From: Symbiodinium natans
Lineage: Eukaryota; Sar; Dinophyceae; Suessiales; Symbiodiniaceae
NCBI GenBank assembly: GCA_905221605.1
Contig: CAJNDS010000324.1
Coordinates: 837,701 to 901,700, forward strand
Reading direction: 5' to 3'
DNA: 64,000 bases
A program made the position numbers and the translations under genes. Below the pieces are notes generated by a model. The model searched no databases and had not been told where the DNA came from. It saw nothing but the letters and a program-made list of their open reading frames with translations. Below are positions 46,601 to 56,100 of the stretch, one piece after another; position 1 is the stretch's first letter, and the number at the start of each line of letters is the position of its first letter.

Positions 46601-49600
46601 GGTGTTTTAACCCTAAACCACACAACCAAAAGCCTAAATCCCAAATCCTGAAGCAACAACTTAGAGCAAGCTCCCGGCCAAAGGGCTATTGTTTGTGAGC
46701 GTTGTCTTAGTGGAGGGGGGGGGGGGGACGATGCCGACTAAACTCTCGCTGGTTGCTCTTGTACCCTCAGCCAAGTTCAGCCCCTAAACCCTAAACCCTA
46801 AACCCTAAACCCTAAACCCTAATCCCCTAAAGCCCAAACCTTTCTTCATGATCTCAGGTTGGAGTGGACTGCAGTTGGCCACAAATCAGAGTTAGGGTTT
46901 AGCGCTTAGGGTCTAGGCTTTAGGGTTTAGGGTATCGGGTTTAGGGTTTAGGGTTTAGGGTTTAGGGTATCGGGTTTAGGGGTGAAGCAGACAGCTTTCA
47001 CTTACTTGTGCGGCCAGAGCGTATAGCCCTAGCCCCCTCAAGGCACTCAGCCTAACCCGTATGTCCGAAAGCCCCTCAACCTTGCTAAGTCCGACACCCA
47101 AATCCATACATCCTTTACACGAAAGCCCCTCAACCTCACTCCGTGATCCTAAGCCCTATAAGCCCTAAATCCCAGCAGAAGCCTGAAGAAAAAGCCCTTC
47201 CATTGGTGTTGCGAGGTGGCGTGGGTGAGAAGACTTTCTTCGACAAGGGCAACCATGCCTCTGGGACCCCCACTGCGGTGGTGGTTGAGGTCTGGGCGGT
47301 CTAGGTCTGTCTAGTTTATGTAGGCTAGGGGCTAGGATTGTGCGCTTAGGACCTAAACCCTAGGCCCCAGACCCTAAACCCTAAGTGCCCTAGGGCAGTT
47401 GAGCGGCTCGGGGCTTAGGCAGGGTTCAAGGGCTCAAGGGATCTATAGGGTCGGTCAGATGTACGCAAGGCTTACGATACTTTTTCCCTGCTGAAAGGCA
47501 TAGTGCGACAAAGAGTCCTGGCAAGCGAGGGAGATGGCGTAAGAAGTTTTCATGGGATTGTCTCTAGAATTGTGTGAGCCATCGGCGCATGGAAGCCATC
47601 AACGACAAAGAGCGATAGCAACAACACCGATTTATGACATGGTTCCGTGTGGCAGTGCGACCCCAGAAGAGAAAACAGACCAAAGCCAATTCTTCCTAGA
47701 AGATACCCTTACAAGCGTCTCTCGAACATTGCTCGACATGGAAGTTATTCAAGATGCAAAGATTTTAGGGTTGAGGGTTTCGTCTGAGTAATATGGTGAG
47801 CTCAAGGGGTTTTGGAGGTTCTGGGAACCCTAAACCCTAAACCCTAAACCCTAAACCCTAAACCCTAAACCCTAAACCCTAAACCCTAAACCCTAAACCC
47901 TAAGTAAACCCAGGTGCTGGTCATCGACGACTTCACCAACTCGGGCGGCACTCTGTTTGGGGCTGTGACGCTGGTGCGTGCCGCGGTGGTGACAGCAGTC
48001 CCTACCATACGCCCTAAATCCTTTTTGTTCGGGGGTTCGGGTTTCGGGTTCTGGGTTTAGGGTTTAGGGTTTAGGGCTTAGGATGTAGGGTTTAGGGTTT
48101 AGGGTGGGGGTAGGCGGGGTTTCGGTTCTGGACCTCAACAAACCTGACCCGCCGGATCTTTCATGGGAGTTGTGCTTACTTGAGGCTTTCGATTTTCTCC
48201 CAAGTGGCAGCACGGGGTCTTTCGATTCTCTCCAGAATCGCAGTACGGGGAGCTTAGGTTCCAAGCCTTTTCTGGTATGAGACCTTCAACAGCTGTGGAC
48301 TCTAGTGCTCATAAATCCACATACCTAAAATTTGAGTTTAGAGTTCAGGGCGTGTTTCTTGTGCGAGGTGTGCGTTTCCGTCATTTCGGGTGAGGGGTGC
48401 ACACCGGCGTTGTGCTAATTAATGAAAATCCGTCAAATGTATGGACCATTGGATAGGAGACCAAACTAACATATAAACGAAGAATCTTTAATAGAAGAAG
48501 GACTTGCCTTGCATACAGTATTTGGGGACAGGTATGGCCCACTGGGTTTAGGGTTCAGGGTTTAGGGGTTTGGGGGTTTCGGGGGCTTTAGGACCTTTGG
48601 GGTTGAGGGGGTTATACAGTCCTTGAGTCAAAGCCTGCAACCGTTAAGTGGCGCCTCGAACACACAAAGAGGCAGCCTTCTCCGCTCCTCTGGTGGTCTC
48701 ATGGGCCTGTCCGCGCGGGCTCCCAGATTGTTTGGGGTTTGCTTGGGGGTTAGGGTGTGAAGTTTCCGGTTTAGGTTGGGGGGGCTTGAAGTTTAAGGTT
48801 GGTGGTTTGGGTTTAGGTGTCTTGTTTTTTTTGGGGTTTAAGGTTTGGGGCTTGCGTGGCGGGGGGGAAAGCTATAGCAGCTAAGTAAGGAGTTGATGCG
48901 ATCAAGAGTTGGTCTTGCAGGTTGGGCTTACGAGTTGAAGCCATTGGAAGGGCTTTTGGAAGGGCTTTTGGAAGGGCTTTTGGCTTCGGATTCTTAAGCT
49001 GGAACTACTAATTGATCATTCATAGTATGGAAGTTTCTCTAGAGCCCTAAACTCTGTTTAAACGCTAGACCCCAAACCCCCAAAACCCCAAAACCCCAAA
49101 ACTACCCCAGAACCCCTAAACCCCTACGCCTCAGCCCCTAAAACCCTTAGCCTTCAACCTGAGGGCTACCCCTGATCCCCAGAAGCACTACACCCTAAAT
49201 TCTGACCCTATAAACCCTAAACCCCTGAAGATTCGCTTCAGGAGAAGGAGCAGATCGAAGGATCCTTGCCCGCAGGGGGCCTGTGAGGATGTAGGGTTTA
49301 GGGTTTGGGGTGTGGGGTTTAGGGTTCAGGGTTTGGGGTTAGGGGTTTAGGTTTTAGGGTTTCGGGGGGGCGTTTGGGGGCATTTGGGTACCTCCCAAGC
49401 ACGGGATGCCCAATCTAGGGTTTTGGTGAGACCTGATTTGGACGGGTTTCGGCAAGGAGGACTCTTCTGGGGTAGCTTGGCTTCTTTAGCAGCCATAGTG
49501 TGCCGAGAGCTTTGCAAGTAGGTTCTGTACAATAAGGGTTTTCCATCCAAGGCCCATGCTCAAAAGCGCTAGCGCCTAGCCCGGCATCAAGTCCGCAATC

Positions 49601-50245
49601 CGAAACCCTGTAAATCCTAAACCCTGAACCCTCAGACCCCAAAACACCCTGAAGTCTGAACGCTCCTTTTCTACGTCCGTCAGAGAAGGAAGGCGGGGTA
49701 AGTAACCTAATCCCCCCCCTTCCCTACTCCCTGGTACTCCCTTCTGAGATGCCTCCATATGTCTTGGACATTCCTGTGGGCCCAGGCCTGAACCCTACAT
49801 CCTCAGAACCTTAAGGTTTAGGGTTTAGGGTTTAGGGTTTAGGGTTTAGGGTTTAGGGTTTAGGGTTTAGGGTTTAGGGTTTAGGGTTTAGGGTTTAGGG
49901 CCAGGGCTTAGGGTTTAGGGTTTAGGGTTTAGGGTTTAGGGTTTAGGGTTTTGGAGCCTCAGCAACTTTAGGGTTCAGGGCCTTTCCCGAGAGCACGGGC
50001 ACTGCTTGGGTTCCTGACCCCTGGAGACTCTCATGTCAGGAGTTGCGGATTAGGGTTTCGGGTTTAGGATTTAGGGTTCAGGGGTTAGGGTTCAGGGTGT
50101 AGGGGTTAGGGTTTAGGGGGTTTTGGTACAGTACTATTTGGGGGGTTATTGTGGCTGTCCCCTATTGTCGTAAACCACCATGTCAAAGCCCCTCAACCTT
50201 CAAAGGGTCAATCGTTCAGGGTTTTTAGAGTTTCGGGACTAACCT

Positions 50246-50339
<94 letters not shown>

Positions 50340-52951
50340 ATCAACCCTAAACCCTAAACCCTAAACCCTAAACCCTTAGGCCGTCTCAAGTCCGTGGCAG
50401 GACTGGCCGTGTCCATCTTCGTCTCCCACCTGGTCGCCGCTTACACACCGGACAGCCCTTCCACCCCAGACGCCTCAGGGTTTAGGGTTTATAGGGTTGA
50501 GGGTTCTGGGTTTAGGGTTTATAGGGTTGAGGGTTCAGGATTTAGGGTGTATGTAGGGTTAAGGGTCTAGCACTTGCGATGGCGAAGAACACCCCCAAAA
50601 TAGCCTTAAAGTCTAAACCTCTATACCCAGAAACCCTAAACCCTGGCCCACAAGCCTGTCGCCAGACATCCGAAACGTACTGGACCCTAAACTTCGCCCA
50701 AATCATTCCTAATCCCCCCAGGAGACGGTGGCCAAGATGCGAAAGAAGCTGACGGGCCTAGGCTCGATGGGGGTTTAGTGGTTTGCTTAGGGCTTAGGGT
50801 TTATAGGGTTTAGGGCTTAGGAGTTAGGGTTTAGGGCGTAGGGCGTAGGGCTTAGGGCTTAGGGCTTAGGGCTTAGGGCTTAGGGCTTAGGGGCTTAGGG
50901 CTTAGGGACTGTAGGGTGAAGGGTTTCAGGGCTTGAGGGTTTGAGGTGCTTTAGGGTTTGGAGATAATTTTTGGGGTTTAGGGTGTGAGGGTTTAGGGCG
51001 GCAGGTGGGACTTCATCGAGCTTGCAGCCACACGGTTTCTTCGCAGAATCTCTGGGTTGTAGGATGCGTCTTTGCTGTGGAGGTCTGTATGATTGTCTTT
51101 CCCAAAGCTAGCGATTGTTCAATTGATGGCGCACGGAACGCGCCCAGCGTTTAAACCACTTTACAGGTTTCTAGGGTTTGTTTTTCTTGTTTTGGGTGAG
51201 GGCGGGTGGGTGGGTGGGTGGGTGGGTGGGCGGGGTAAGAACGTCTTTTGTATTGCGGCCATGCCCAAATCACTGGTACAACATACTGTGCAAGGTTGTG
51301 GAACAAGACACGTTGTCGCAAGCACCCATGCCTTCGGCGACCATGCCCAAAACAGAGGCATTTCCAGCGTTTTGCCTCTTTGTACAACATACTGTGCAAG
51401 GATGTGGAACAAGACCCGTTGTCACAAGCATATAAAGCATGTGCCGGCCTCTGCAGCAAGTGTATGGCCTGACGAAGTTTCGCCCGCGTGGAGTCTGCAC
51501 GAAAACGCTGCCGCCGCCCAGGTTTTTGCGCTGTAAACCTTCAAAAATATAGGATGTTTCAGGTGTTTTGCCCTTCTGCTTGATGCTTTTTGCTATACAT
51601 AGTGCGTTTCACAGAATTTGGGCAACGTGGAGCAACCAACTATATGCACAAACGCAAAGGCACATTAGAATTGCAGGCAGCATGACCTTGTTTCAAGCTA
51701 TGGTCTTTTGGGGTCGTGTGAATCACAGGGGGTCCGTTGTGCCAAGACTAAACAACTTAAACCTACATCCATACATTCTAAATCAAGTCCATCCCCGAAT
51801 AGCACCAAAGAGCCCTGCACCTTAGATCCTAGACTCTTGCTCGTAGCCTAGGGCTGCAGAGACCCAAACAGCCAGTTTCGCCCTCTTGGGGGTTTCCAGT
51901 AATAAGGATTTATACTATCTCGGGGCGGTCTATTGTGGGTTACCCTTTTGGGGGTTCCAAAATTTAATAAGGATTAGACTATTTTTTCTCTTTTGGGGGG
52001 TCCGATACTACTAATTTGGGGCGTGTTCTGGGTTACCCGTGTTTTTTGAAACCCCCCGATGTAAGCATGTGGACCCCAGGATAGGGTCTTGAAGACAGAA
52101 AGCATGCTGGCTTGCGGACCCGGAGCTGCCCCAAGCCCTAAACCCTAAATCCTAAACCCTAAACCCTAAACCCTAAACCCTAAACCCTAAACCCTAAACC
52201 CTAAACCCTAAACCCTAAACCCCACACCCTAAACCCTAAACCCTATAAACCCTGTAAACCCTATAAACCCTAAACCCTTGCAGGCCCCACGTGCAAGCTT
52301 TACACCACCGACAGCATTCCGCTGACAACCAAACTCCTGGAAGACGAGCGCCAGGCTGGGTTTAGGGTTTAGGGTTTAGGGTTTAGGGTTTAGGGTGTAG
52401 GGTTTAGGGTCTAGGGTCTGGGGTGTGGGGTGTGGGGTGTGGGGAGCTGGCTGAGAGGGTAACCCCAAACATTTGGGGGTTTCCAAAAATAGGCGGTGCC
52501 CTTTGTGGAGGGTCCCGTTCAAAGGAGTCCTACTATTTGTGGGTCTATGACAGGGGTCCCTTATTTTCGTAAACTCACTCTTAGAGCAAGGGAGACCCTG
52601 AGGCAGGGTTCCGAGGCTTCAAAATTTCGGTAGTCAGGTTTAGGGTTCAGGGCTCCGGGTCTAACTTCCCCTGGAAACAAAGAGGATACCTTTTTAGTGA
52701 TTAGGTTGCTGGGGAGCCTCGGTTTGATTTGCGCAGCCGTTTTTAGCACTAAGACTACACCCTAAACCCTAAACCCTAAACCCCAAACCCCAAACCCCAA
52801 CCCCCAAACCCCAAACCCTAAACCCTAAACCCTAAACCCTAAACCCTAAACCCTAAACCCTACAGACCCTAACCTGAAGAGACTGCACCCTTGCTTCCTA
52901 CAGGCGGAGGTGCTTCCGCTCGCGGACTTCTTCCTGGAGTATTTGAGATGA
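33223..52951 (+). CDS. prs: Ribose-phosphate pyrophosphokinase (PRPP synthetase), 17 visible exons
   Basis: This enzyme makes 5-phosphoribosyl-1-pyrophosphate from ribose-5-phosphate and ATP for nucleotide, His and Trp synthesis. Exons: 33223-33301, 33769-33846, 34513-34560, 35846-35898, 36446-36533, 38332-38387, 40279-40360, 43011-43080, 44420-44467, 45135-45238, 45590-45663, 46380-46431, 47216-47289, 47914-47977, 50380-50478, 52284-52354, 52904-52951. They sum to 1188 nt, exactly 396 codons including the TGA, and every junction keeps phase. Family landmarks appear in order: DWSSFPSGDPN (flexible-loop FPDG..PN), ELHEAQFF (compare D-[IL]-H-A-x-Q..FF), VLFPDHGAFDRYK, the PRPP loop VLVIDDFTNSGGTL, FVSHLVAAY, YTTDSIPLT and the closing EVLPLADFFLEYLR. 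It resembles the long plant/algal-type enzymes more than the short bacterial ones. The start codon and N-terminus lie in one or more upstream exons that I did not find. Introns are mostly telomere-like repeats. Confidence 0.9.
33769..33846 (+). CDS. prs: PRPP synthetase exon 2
   Basis: Acceptor CCCAAG. Contains VDWSSFPSGDPNVRF, matching the family FPDG-x-PN region that binds ATP and ribose-5-phosphate. The donor is GTTTAGGG, the first unit of a telomere-like array. Confidence 0.88.
34513..34560 (+). CDS. prs: PRPP synthetase exon 3
   Basis: Acceptor CAAGCAG; reads QHVIFLFDTVDRTLG, matching the family strand after the G-x-x-V motif. Donor GTTTAACC. Phase 1 in and phase 1 out. Confidence 0.88.
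35058..35396 (+). CDS. Open frame inside PRPP synthetase intron 3
   Basis: The + frame reads IDVTKFETLKLRHLDTGDDP, QTIVRGGCRAMIYISLDILQ and GLDANRVQRFQPQVIAQC, with protein-like composition and no telomeric heptamers. It lies between two proven exons of the same strand and is not part of that protein. A - strand frame (35058-35300) is also open. It may be a skipped exon, a nested gene or a captured fragment. Confidence 0.35.
   Translation, partial: LCRSIRIDVTKFETLKLRHLDTGDDPARPLFQTIVRGGCRAMIYISLDILQAKNGLDANRVQRFQPQVIAQCHRVGLTPHQRLGGKEAAAPAGARERPGVGNPSDLGLWFNV
35846..35898 (+). CDS. prs: PRPP synthetase exon 4
   Basis: Acceptor AGCCTAG, reached after a perfect CCCTAAA array. Reads RERLFDQLSLLQQLQAQ, equivalent to the family LFEQLSV helix. 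Donor GTTCTTAG. Confidence 0.88.
36446..36533 (+). CDS. prs: PRPP synthetase exon 5
   Basis: Acceptor AATTAG; phase 0 start GFALPDSDDAPNKWKTYAQA, ending FFYK plus one base. The donor that keeps phase is GC (GCCCCC), not GT. Confidence 0.85.
37366..37434. mobile_element. Dispersed element, family 4 (AGACCCCCAAAYAGTAGGATTCCC)
   Basis: Shares AATAGACCCCCAAA-AGTAGGATTCCC-AAGGACCCCAA-AAGGTACCCC with 27286-27346 and 32213-32278. Reverse-strand relatives at 9500-9600, 52462-52570 and 61434-61505 include the inverted end GGTTTCCAAAAATAGG / TTATTTTCGTAAACTC. Confidence 0.75.
38332..38387 (+). CDS. prs: PRPP synthetase exon 6
   Basis: Acceptor CTGAGAG; reads VVIPWYRPCQMERTSRWE, equivalent to the family VLPYFPTGTMER segment. 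Donor GTCCCAG. The 10-mer GGGAGGTCCC spans this donor and recurs at the next acceptor. Confidence 0.9.
38530..38785. repeat. CA-rich microsatellite and CACAATG satellite
   Basis: (CA)n and CACACG units pass into CACAGA, CACAGG and then about 15 copies of the 7-mer CACAATG (38664-38772). All six frames through it are open only because of the repeat. It lies in intron 6. Confidence 0.95.
39890..39993. mobile_element. Inverted-repeat element, family 7
   Basis: Ends GCCCTCAAGGTCCATGTAC and GCGCATGGACCCTTAGGGC are inverted. The core (TTGGGCCCGAAAG-CCC, AGCAGG-ACTTTA-GGC) matches 17806-17928, which begins CCCTAAGGGCCCACGTGACT. Confidence 0.7.
40279..40360 (+). CDS. prs: PRPP synthetase exon 7
   Basis: Acceptor TGGGGAG; reads VPEGRWLDVPTARSLAALLS then AEARRVQ, as in the family V-A-T-A-K-x-L-A-R helix. 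Donor GTTTTTGG, phase 1. Confidence 0.9.
40475..40814. repeat. Three tandem copies of a 116-bp unit
   Basis: The unit starts CGCCGTGAGAAGCCCTGTAG at 40475, 40591 and 40707 and includes two CCCTAAACC-type stretches. Copies are almost identical, so duplication is recent. It lies in PRPP synthetase intron 7, just after exon 7. Confidence 0.95.
41736..41842. mobile_element. Inverted-repeat element, family 1
   Basis: The ends TTGGGAATGTGCCCCCTTAT and TTAGTATAAGGGGGAACATC (then CCAA) are inverted copies about 25 bp long. It lies within PRPP synthetase intron 7. Partial copies are at 20238-20290 and 15474-15510. Confidence 0.8.
43011..43080 (+). CDS. prs: PRPP synthetase exon 8
   Basis: Acceptor AAGGCTAG; reads PLVPLWRPPLSLFFVELHEA. 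The catalytic D-L-H-A-x-Q element appears as ELHEAQ, its last codon completed by the next exon. The phase-keeping donor is GGGTTCAG, so either the border slips within a G run or this is a GG donor. Confidence 0.85.
44420..44467 (+). CDS. prs: PRPP synthetase exon 9
   Basis: Acceptor ACGCTGAG; reads FFLDVFKDRKRLGRN, placing FF directly after ELHEAQ as the family expects. Donor GTCCCTGG, phase 2. Confidence 0.85.
45135..45238 (+). CDS. prs: PRPP synthetase exon 10
   Basis: Acceptor ATCTCAG; reads NFPGTEKLFVLFPDHGAFDR then YKQSVEAHSPRWHH. FPDHGAFDR matches the family [SF]-P-D-x-G-x-x-[KR]-R motif. Donor GTTTCGGGTTTAGGG. Confidence 0.92.
45590..45663 (+). CDS. prs: PRPP synthetase exon 11
   Basis: Acceptor CCCTCAG, placed at the end of a (CCCTAAA)n tract. 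Reads RLLLRQDRLGLGADHILYIN then KTR, matching the family K-x-R strand. The donor keeping phase is GC (GCCGCTCC). Confidence 0.88.
46380..46431 (+). CDS. prs: PRPP synthetase exon 12
   Basis: Acceptor CCCAAAG; reads VGDQIKQEQKLNYELPE, following KTR as in the family K-x-R-x-G-D/E run. Donor GTGAATGAGGGTTTAGGG, phase 1. Confidence 0.88.
47216..47289 (+). CDS. prs: PRPP synthetase exon 13
   Basis: Acceptor TTGCGAG; reads GVGEKTFFDKGNHASGTPTA then VVVE; donor GTCTGGGC. It carries the required phase 1-to-0 change and leads straight into VLVIDDF. The insert is longer than in bacterial enzymes. Confidence 0.75.
47914..47977 (+). CDS. prs: PRPP synthetase exon 14 (PRPP-binding loop)
   Basis: Acceptor AAACCCAG after a perfect CCCTAAA array. 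Reads VLVIDDFTNSGGTLFGAVTL; the D-D-x-x-x-[ST]-G-G-T-L signature is the phosphoribosyltransferase PRPP loop. Donor GTGCCG, phase 1. Confidence 0.93.
48945..48985. repeat. 15-bp triplicate GGAAGGGCTTTT
   Basis: Three tandem units TTGGAAGGGCTTTTGG-type in intron 14. No coding evidence. Confidence 0.75.
50246..50343. repeat. CCCTCAA variant telomere-like array
   Basis: About 13 tandem CCCTCAA units, a homogeneous one-base variant of CCCTAAA, then normal units and the exon 15 acceptor. Confidence 0.9.
50380..50478 (+). CDS. prs: PRPP synthetase exon 15
   Basis: Acceptor ACCCTTAG after a (CCTCAAC)n tract. Reads RLKSVAGLAVSIFVSHLVAA then YTPDSPSTPDAS. FVSHLVAAY fits the family [VA]-x-[TS]-H-G-V strand. 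The 3' border lies in CAGG, which also occurs at the next acceptor. Confidence 0.9.
51258..51440. repeat. 106-bp tandem duplication
   Basis: GTACAACATACTGTGCAAGG occurs at 51276 and 51382, followed in both by TGTGGAACAAGAC-CGTTGTC. Non-telomeric sequence within intron 15. Confidence 0.85.
52284..52354 (+). CDS. prs: PRPP synthetase exon 16
   Basis: Acceptor CTTGCAG; reads PTCKLYTTDSIPLTTKLLED then ERQ. YTTDSIP is the family [VT]-T-[DN]-[ST]-I-P motif. Donor GC (GCTGGGTTTAGGG); CAGGC is repeated at both intron ends. Confidence 0.92.
52462..52570. mobile_element. Dispersed element, family 4, reverse orientation, with both ends
   Basis: Begins TGGGGGTTTCCAAAAATAGG and ends GGTCCCTTATTTTCGTAAAC, which are inverse copies; the middle has GAGTCCTACTATTTGTGGGT. 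It lies in the last PRPP synthetase intron. Confidence 0.7.
52904..52951 (+). CDS. prs: PRPP synthetase exon 17, terminal
   Basis: Acceptor TCCTACAG; reads AEVLPLADFFLEYLR then TGA, corresponding to the family C-terminal helix (x-V-L-S-[LV]-A-x-L). The stop is at 52949-52951. Confidence 0.9.
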   Translation, partial: AEVLPLADFFLEYLR

Positions 52952-53180
52952 GCTGCTCGGATGCTTATCCTAAGATCCAGAGAACCAAGTCAAAAAGGGA
53001 CCCAACTTAGAGAATTGGCCCCTGAAGCCTAAACCCTAAACCCTAAACCCTAAACCCTAAACCCTAAACCCTAAACCCTAAACCCTAAACCCTAAACCCT
53101 AAACCCTAAACCCTAAACCCTACACCCTAAACCCTAAACCCTAAACCCTAAACCCTACACCCTAACCCTAAACCCTACAG

Positions 53181-56100
53181 GTCTAACAGGGCAATGTGAG
53201 GATGCCTTGCCGAGGTGGTGGTCAAGCGCGTTGGCAAGTTGTCTGCGTGAGCACAGCCGTAGGACCGTAGGAGGTAAGACTTTAAGACAGGCACCCCGCA
53301 GCTCTGGTACCGGGTAAGGGAAACTTTGGATTAATCAGAATACTAATACTAATACTAAGAAGAAGAAGAAGAAGAATTTTCAGAAAGTGTTAACGGGCCA
53401 ACCGAGTCGAGCGCCGGATGCCCTGTGTGTTTTTCCAGTTGGGGCCCTTCAGGCTTTAACGTTATGTGAAGAGCGTCCTGCCAAGCAGCTCGCTACACAA
53501 AAGGCCTTGCGCCAGCCACGAAGGTCTCACTCAGACGTCGACACGGCTTTTCGGAGGCTCTACCAGAGCATGCTGCGTTGGCAGCACCATGCCGATATCC
53601 GAGGGCCCGCAAACATACAGGGCTTGGGATTGAAGGGGTGGGGGGGGGAGAGGCAAGGCTCGTTGTAGAGTGTTTGCAGGGTGGTGTGGCGCGGTGTGCC
53701 ACCAGCATTGTCGATGCACTCGAGGCATTCCAGGATTTAGGGTCTATAGCCGATAGAGTCGAGCTGTGCCTGTCCTGCCGGTCAAGAAGCACCCAGCAAC
53801 AAGCTGGGTTACCGTCCCTAACGTCCTGCGTTGTTGCGTTGAGTTAGGGTTAGGGTTCCTTTCGAGTTGGGGAAGGGCGGGGGGGAGAAGGAGGGGGTGA
53901 AGACAGCCTATTTGGCGTGACCTCAGCCTCACCATGCTTCGCTGCTAGGATCGCACGCAACAGCATGTTTTCCCTGAGACCCTCGCAGCCCCTGACTACT
54001 AGTAATATTCCTTCAATTCTCAACAAGAGCTTACGGGGTTTGGATAAAGGAACATGCTGAAATTAGGGGGTACGGGAGTCTTTGGATTCAGCATAGTGCA
54101 GCTTTGGGCTGCTCCAAAAGGCGATAGAAGGACACACCTATTCGGAGCCCACATACTTTTCCTAGGTAGGATAAGGGGGACCCTTAAAAGGGAACCCCTT
54201 CTGAACCCTCTTCTGGCTCTCTTAAGCAGGGACCTTATTCAGAGGGTCTATATCCCCAAAATTCCCCTAATCTTATCCCCTACTAAACCCTAAACCCTAA
54301 ACCCTAAACCCTAAACCCTAAACCCTAAACCCTAAACCCTCGAGAAACTCCTGACCACCCCTCTGCAAACAAGCTTCAGGAGCGAAGGCCCTGGACCTAC
54401 AAAGCTGGACTCCCAGCAAGGAGGGTTGAGGGTTGAGGGTTTAGGGTTTCAGGGTTTAGGGTTTAGGGTTTAGGGCTTAGGGTTTAGGGTTTAGGGTTTA
54501 GGGTTTAGGGTTTAGGGTTTAGGGTTTAGGGTTTAGGTTTAGGGTTTGGGGTTTAGGGTTTGGGGTTTAGGGTTTAGGGCTTTTTACACTTTTGAGGGCA
54601 GTAGGACTAGGGAGAGCTTAAGGTTTTGGCCAATCTGGGAACTGAGAGTCTACGGGGGGTTGTGGGATTTTTGCTGTGAAGGGCTTTGGGTCTTTCGGGT
54701 TTAGGGTGTGAGGGTGTTAGGTTTAACCCTAAACCCCAAACCCCAAACCCCAAAACCCTAAACCCTAAACCTCTTCCACGCAGGGCCAGGGGTTGGTACT
54801 CCGCCAACTATCCTGAGCCTGAAGCTTCTACCGCCCCAGGCTAGGGTTTAGGGTTTGGGGGTTAGGGTTTAGGGTTTAGGGTTTAGGGTGCAGGGTGTAG
54901 GGTGTCGGGTGTAATTAGGGTTCAGGGTTTAGGGTTTAGGGCAGTTCAGGGTCCCTGAACCCTAAGACCGGGTATACGCTTTACAGTGAACCCCCTCAAC
55001 CCTTAAACCCCCCAAAACCCTGAACCCAAAACCTTTTTAAACCCAAAGCCACTTCAACTTCCTGGGATTTAGCCCAAAGCCTCTAGAACAAGCCCTCGTT
55101 GCTTGCAGATTGTTTGGGTTTTTAGGGTTTTTAACTTTAGAAGTCCTGGGTTTTGAAGTCTAGTGTTTTGAAATGTAGGGTAGTCGGTTTCAAGATTGGG
55201 GCTAATGTGGTAGTTTAAGGGTTTAGCGTTCGGAAGGTTAGGGTTTAGGGCCTAGGATGTTTAGGATCCTAGAAGCCCTAAGCCCTAAACCGCTTAGGAC
55301 GTTTAGGATGTTTGGGGTTTGGGGTTACAAGTTGCAAGCTCCAAGCCGAGTTGCCCACTGCTGCCGTTCAGCCTCACAGCAGCCTACAGCTCCCTGTGCT
55401 TCGTGCGCGCGCGCTCTTGTCAAGAATGACGGTCGATGTGGGGGATGAGGTGGGCGTTCGGGCTTTAGGGCTTAGGGTTTGGGGTTCAGGGTTGAAGGGC
55501 TCAGGTCCAGGAAGTTTCGCGGAGTTTCGGAAAGTTTCGAGGAGTTTCGAGAAAAGTTTTGGGGAGGCTGTGTTGTTAACTTTCGTAATTATTTCAAGTT
55601 GCAGGGACTTGAGGGTTTAGGATTTAGGGTTTAGGGTTTAGGGTTTAGGGTTTAGGGGACACCCAAGACCCGGTACCCCTTAGGGCTGAGCCTTTCGAGG
55701 CGTTTTGTGGGGGCGCAGGCTCGTATAGGGCATCTCACACCTTACTTGCAGGTTCGTGGTACCCTAAACCCTAAACCCTAAACCCTAGACCCTAGACCCT
55801 AAACCCTAAACCCTAAACCTTATTAGCCTAGGTAGGCCCTTGGGACATTTTACATTTTCCCGTATTGGGTTTAAAAGGATCCTACTCAGGACTTTTTTTC
55901 AGAGGGTTTCAAGGGCCATCAAAGTGACCAATTCAATGATAAGTGTACTTATAACTTATAACTGTACTTAGACCCATATTAGGGCACTTAAGGGGCTTAT
56001 AAGTGGGTTATAAGTACAGTGACAATTGGTTAATAACTACCATGAACCTCCAAGTACACTCCTTAGGCTTCAGTTTGCTTGTCCCGCGAGATCCCCCGCT

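Noticed and set aside
47552-47791. 79-codon + frame between PRPP synthetase exons 13 and 14
   Set aside because: Exons 13 and 14 join directly in phase. The frame has no good acceptor-donor pair and its end is heptamer sequence.
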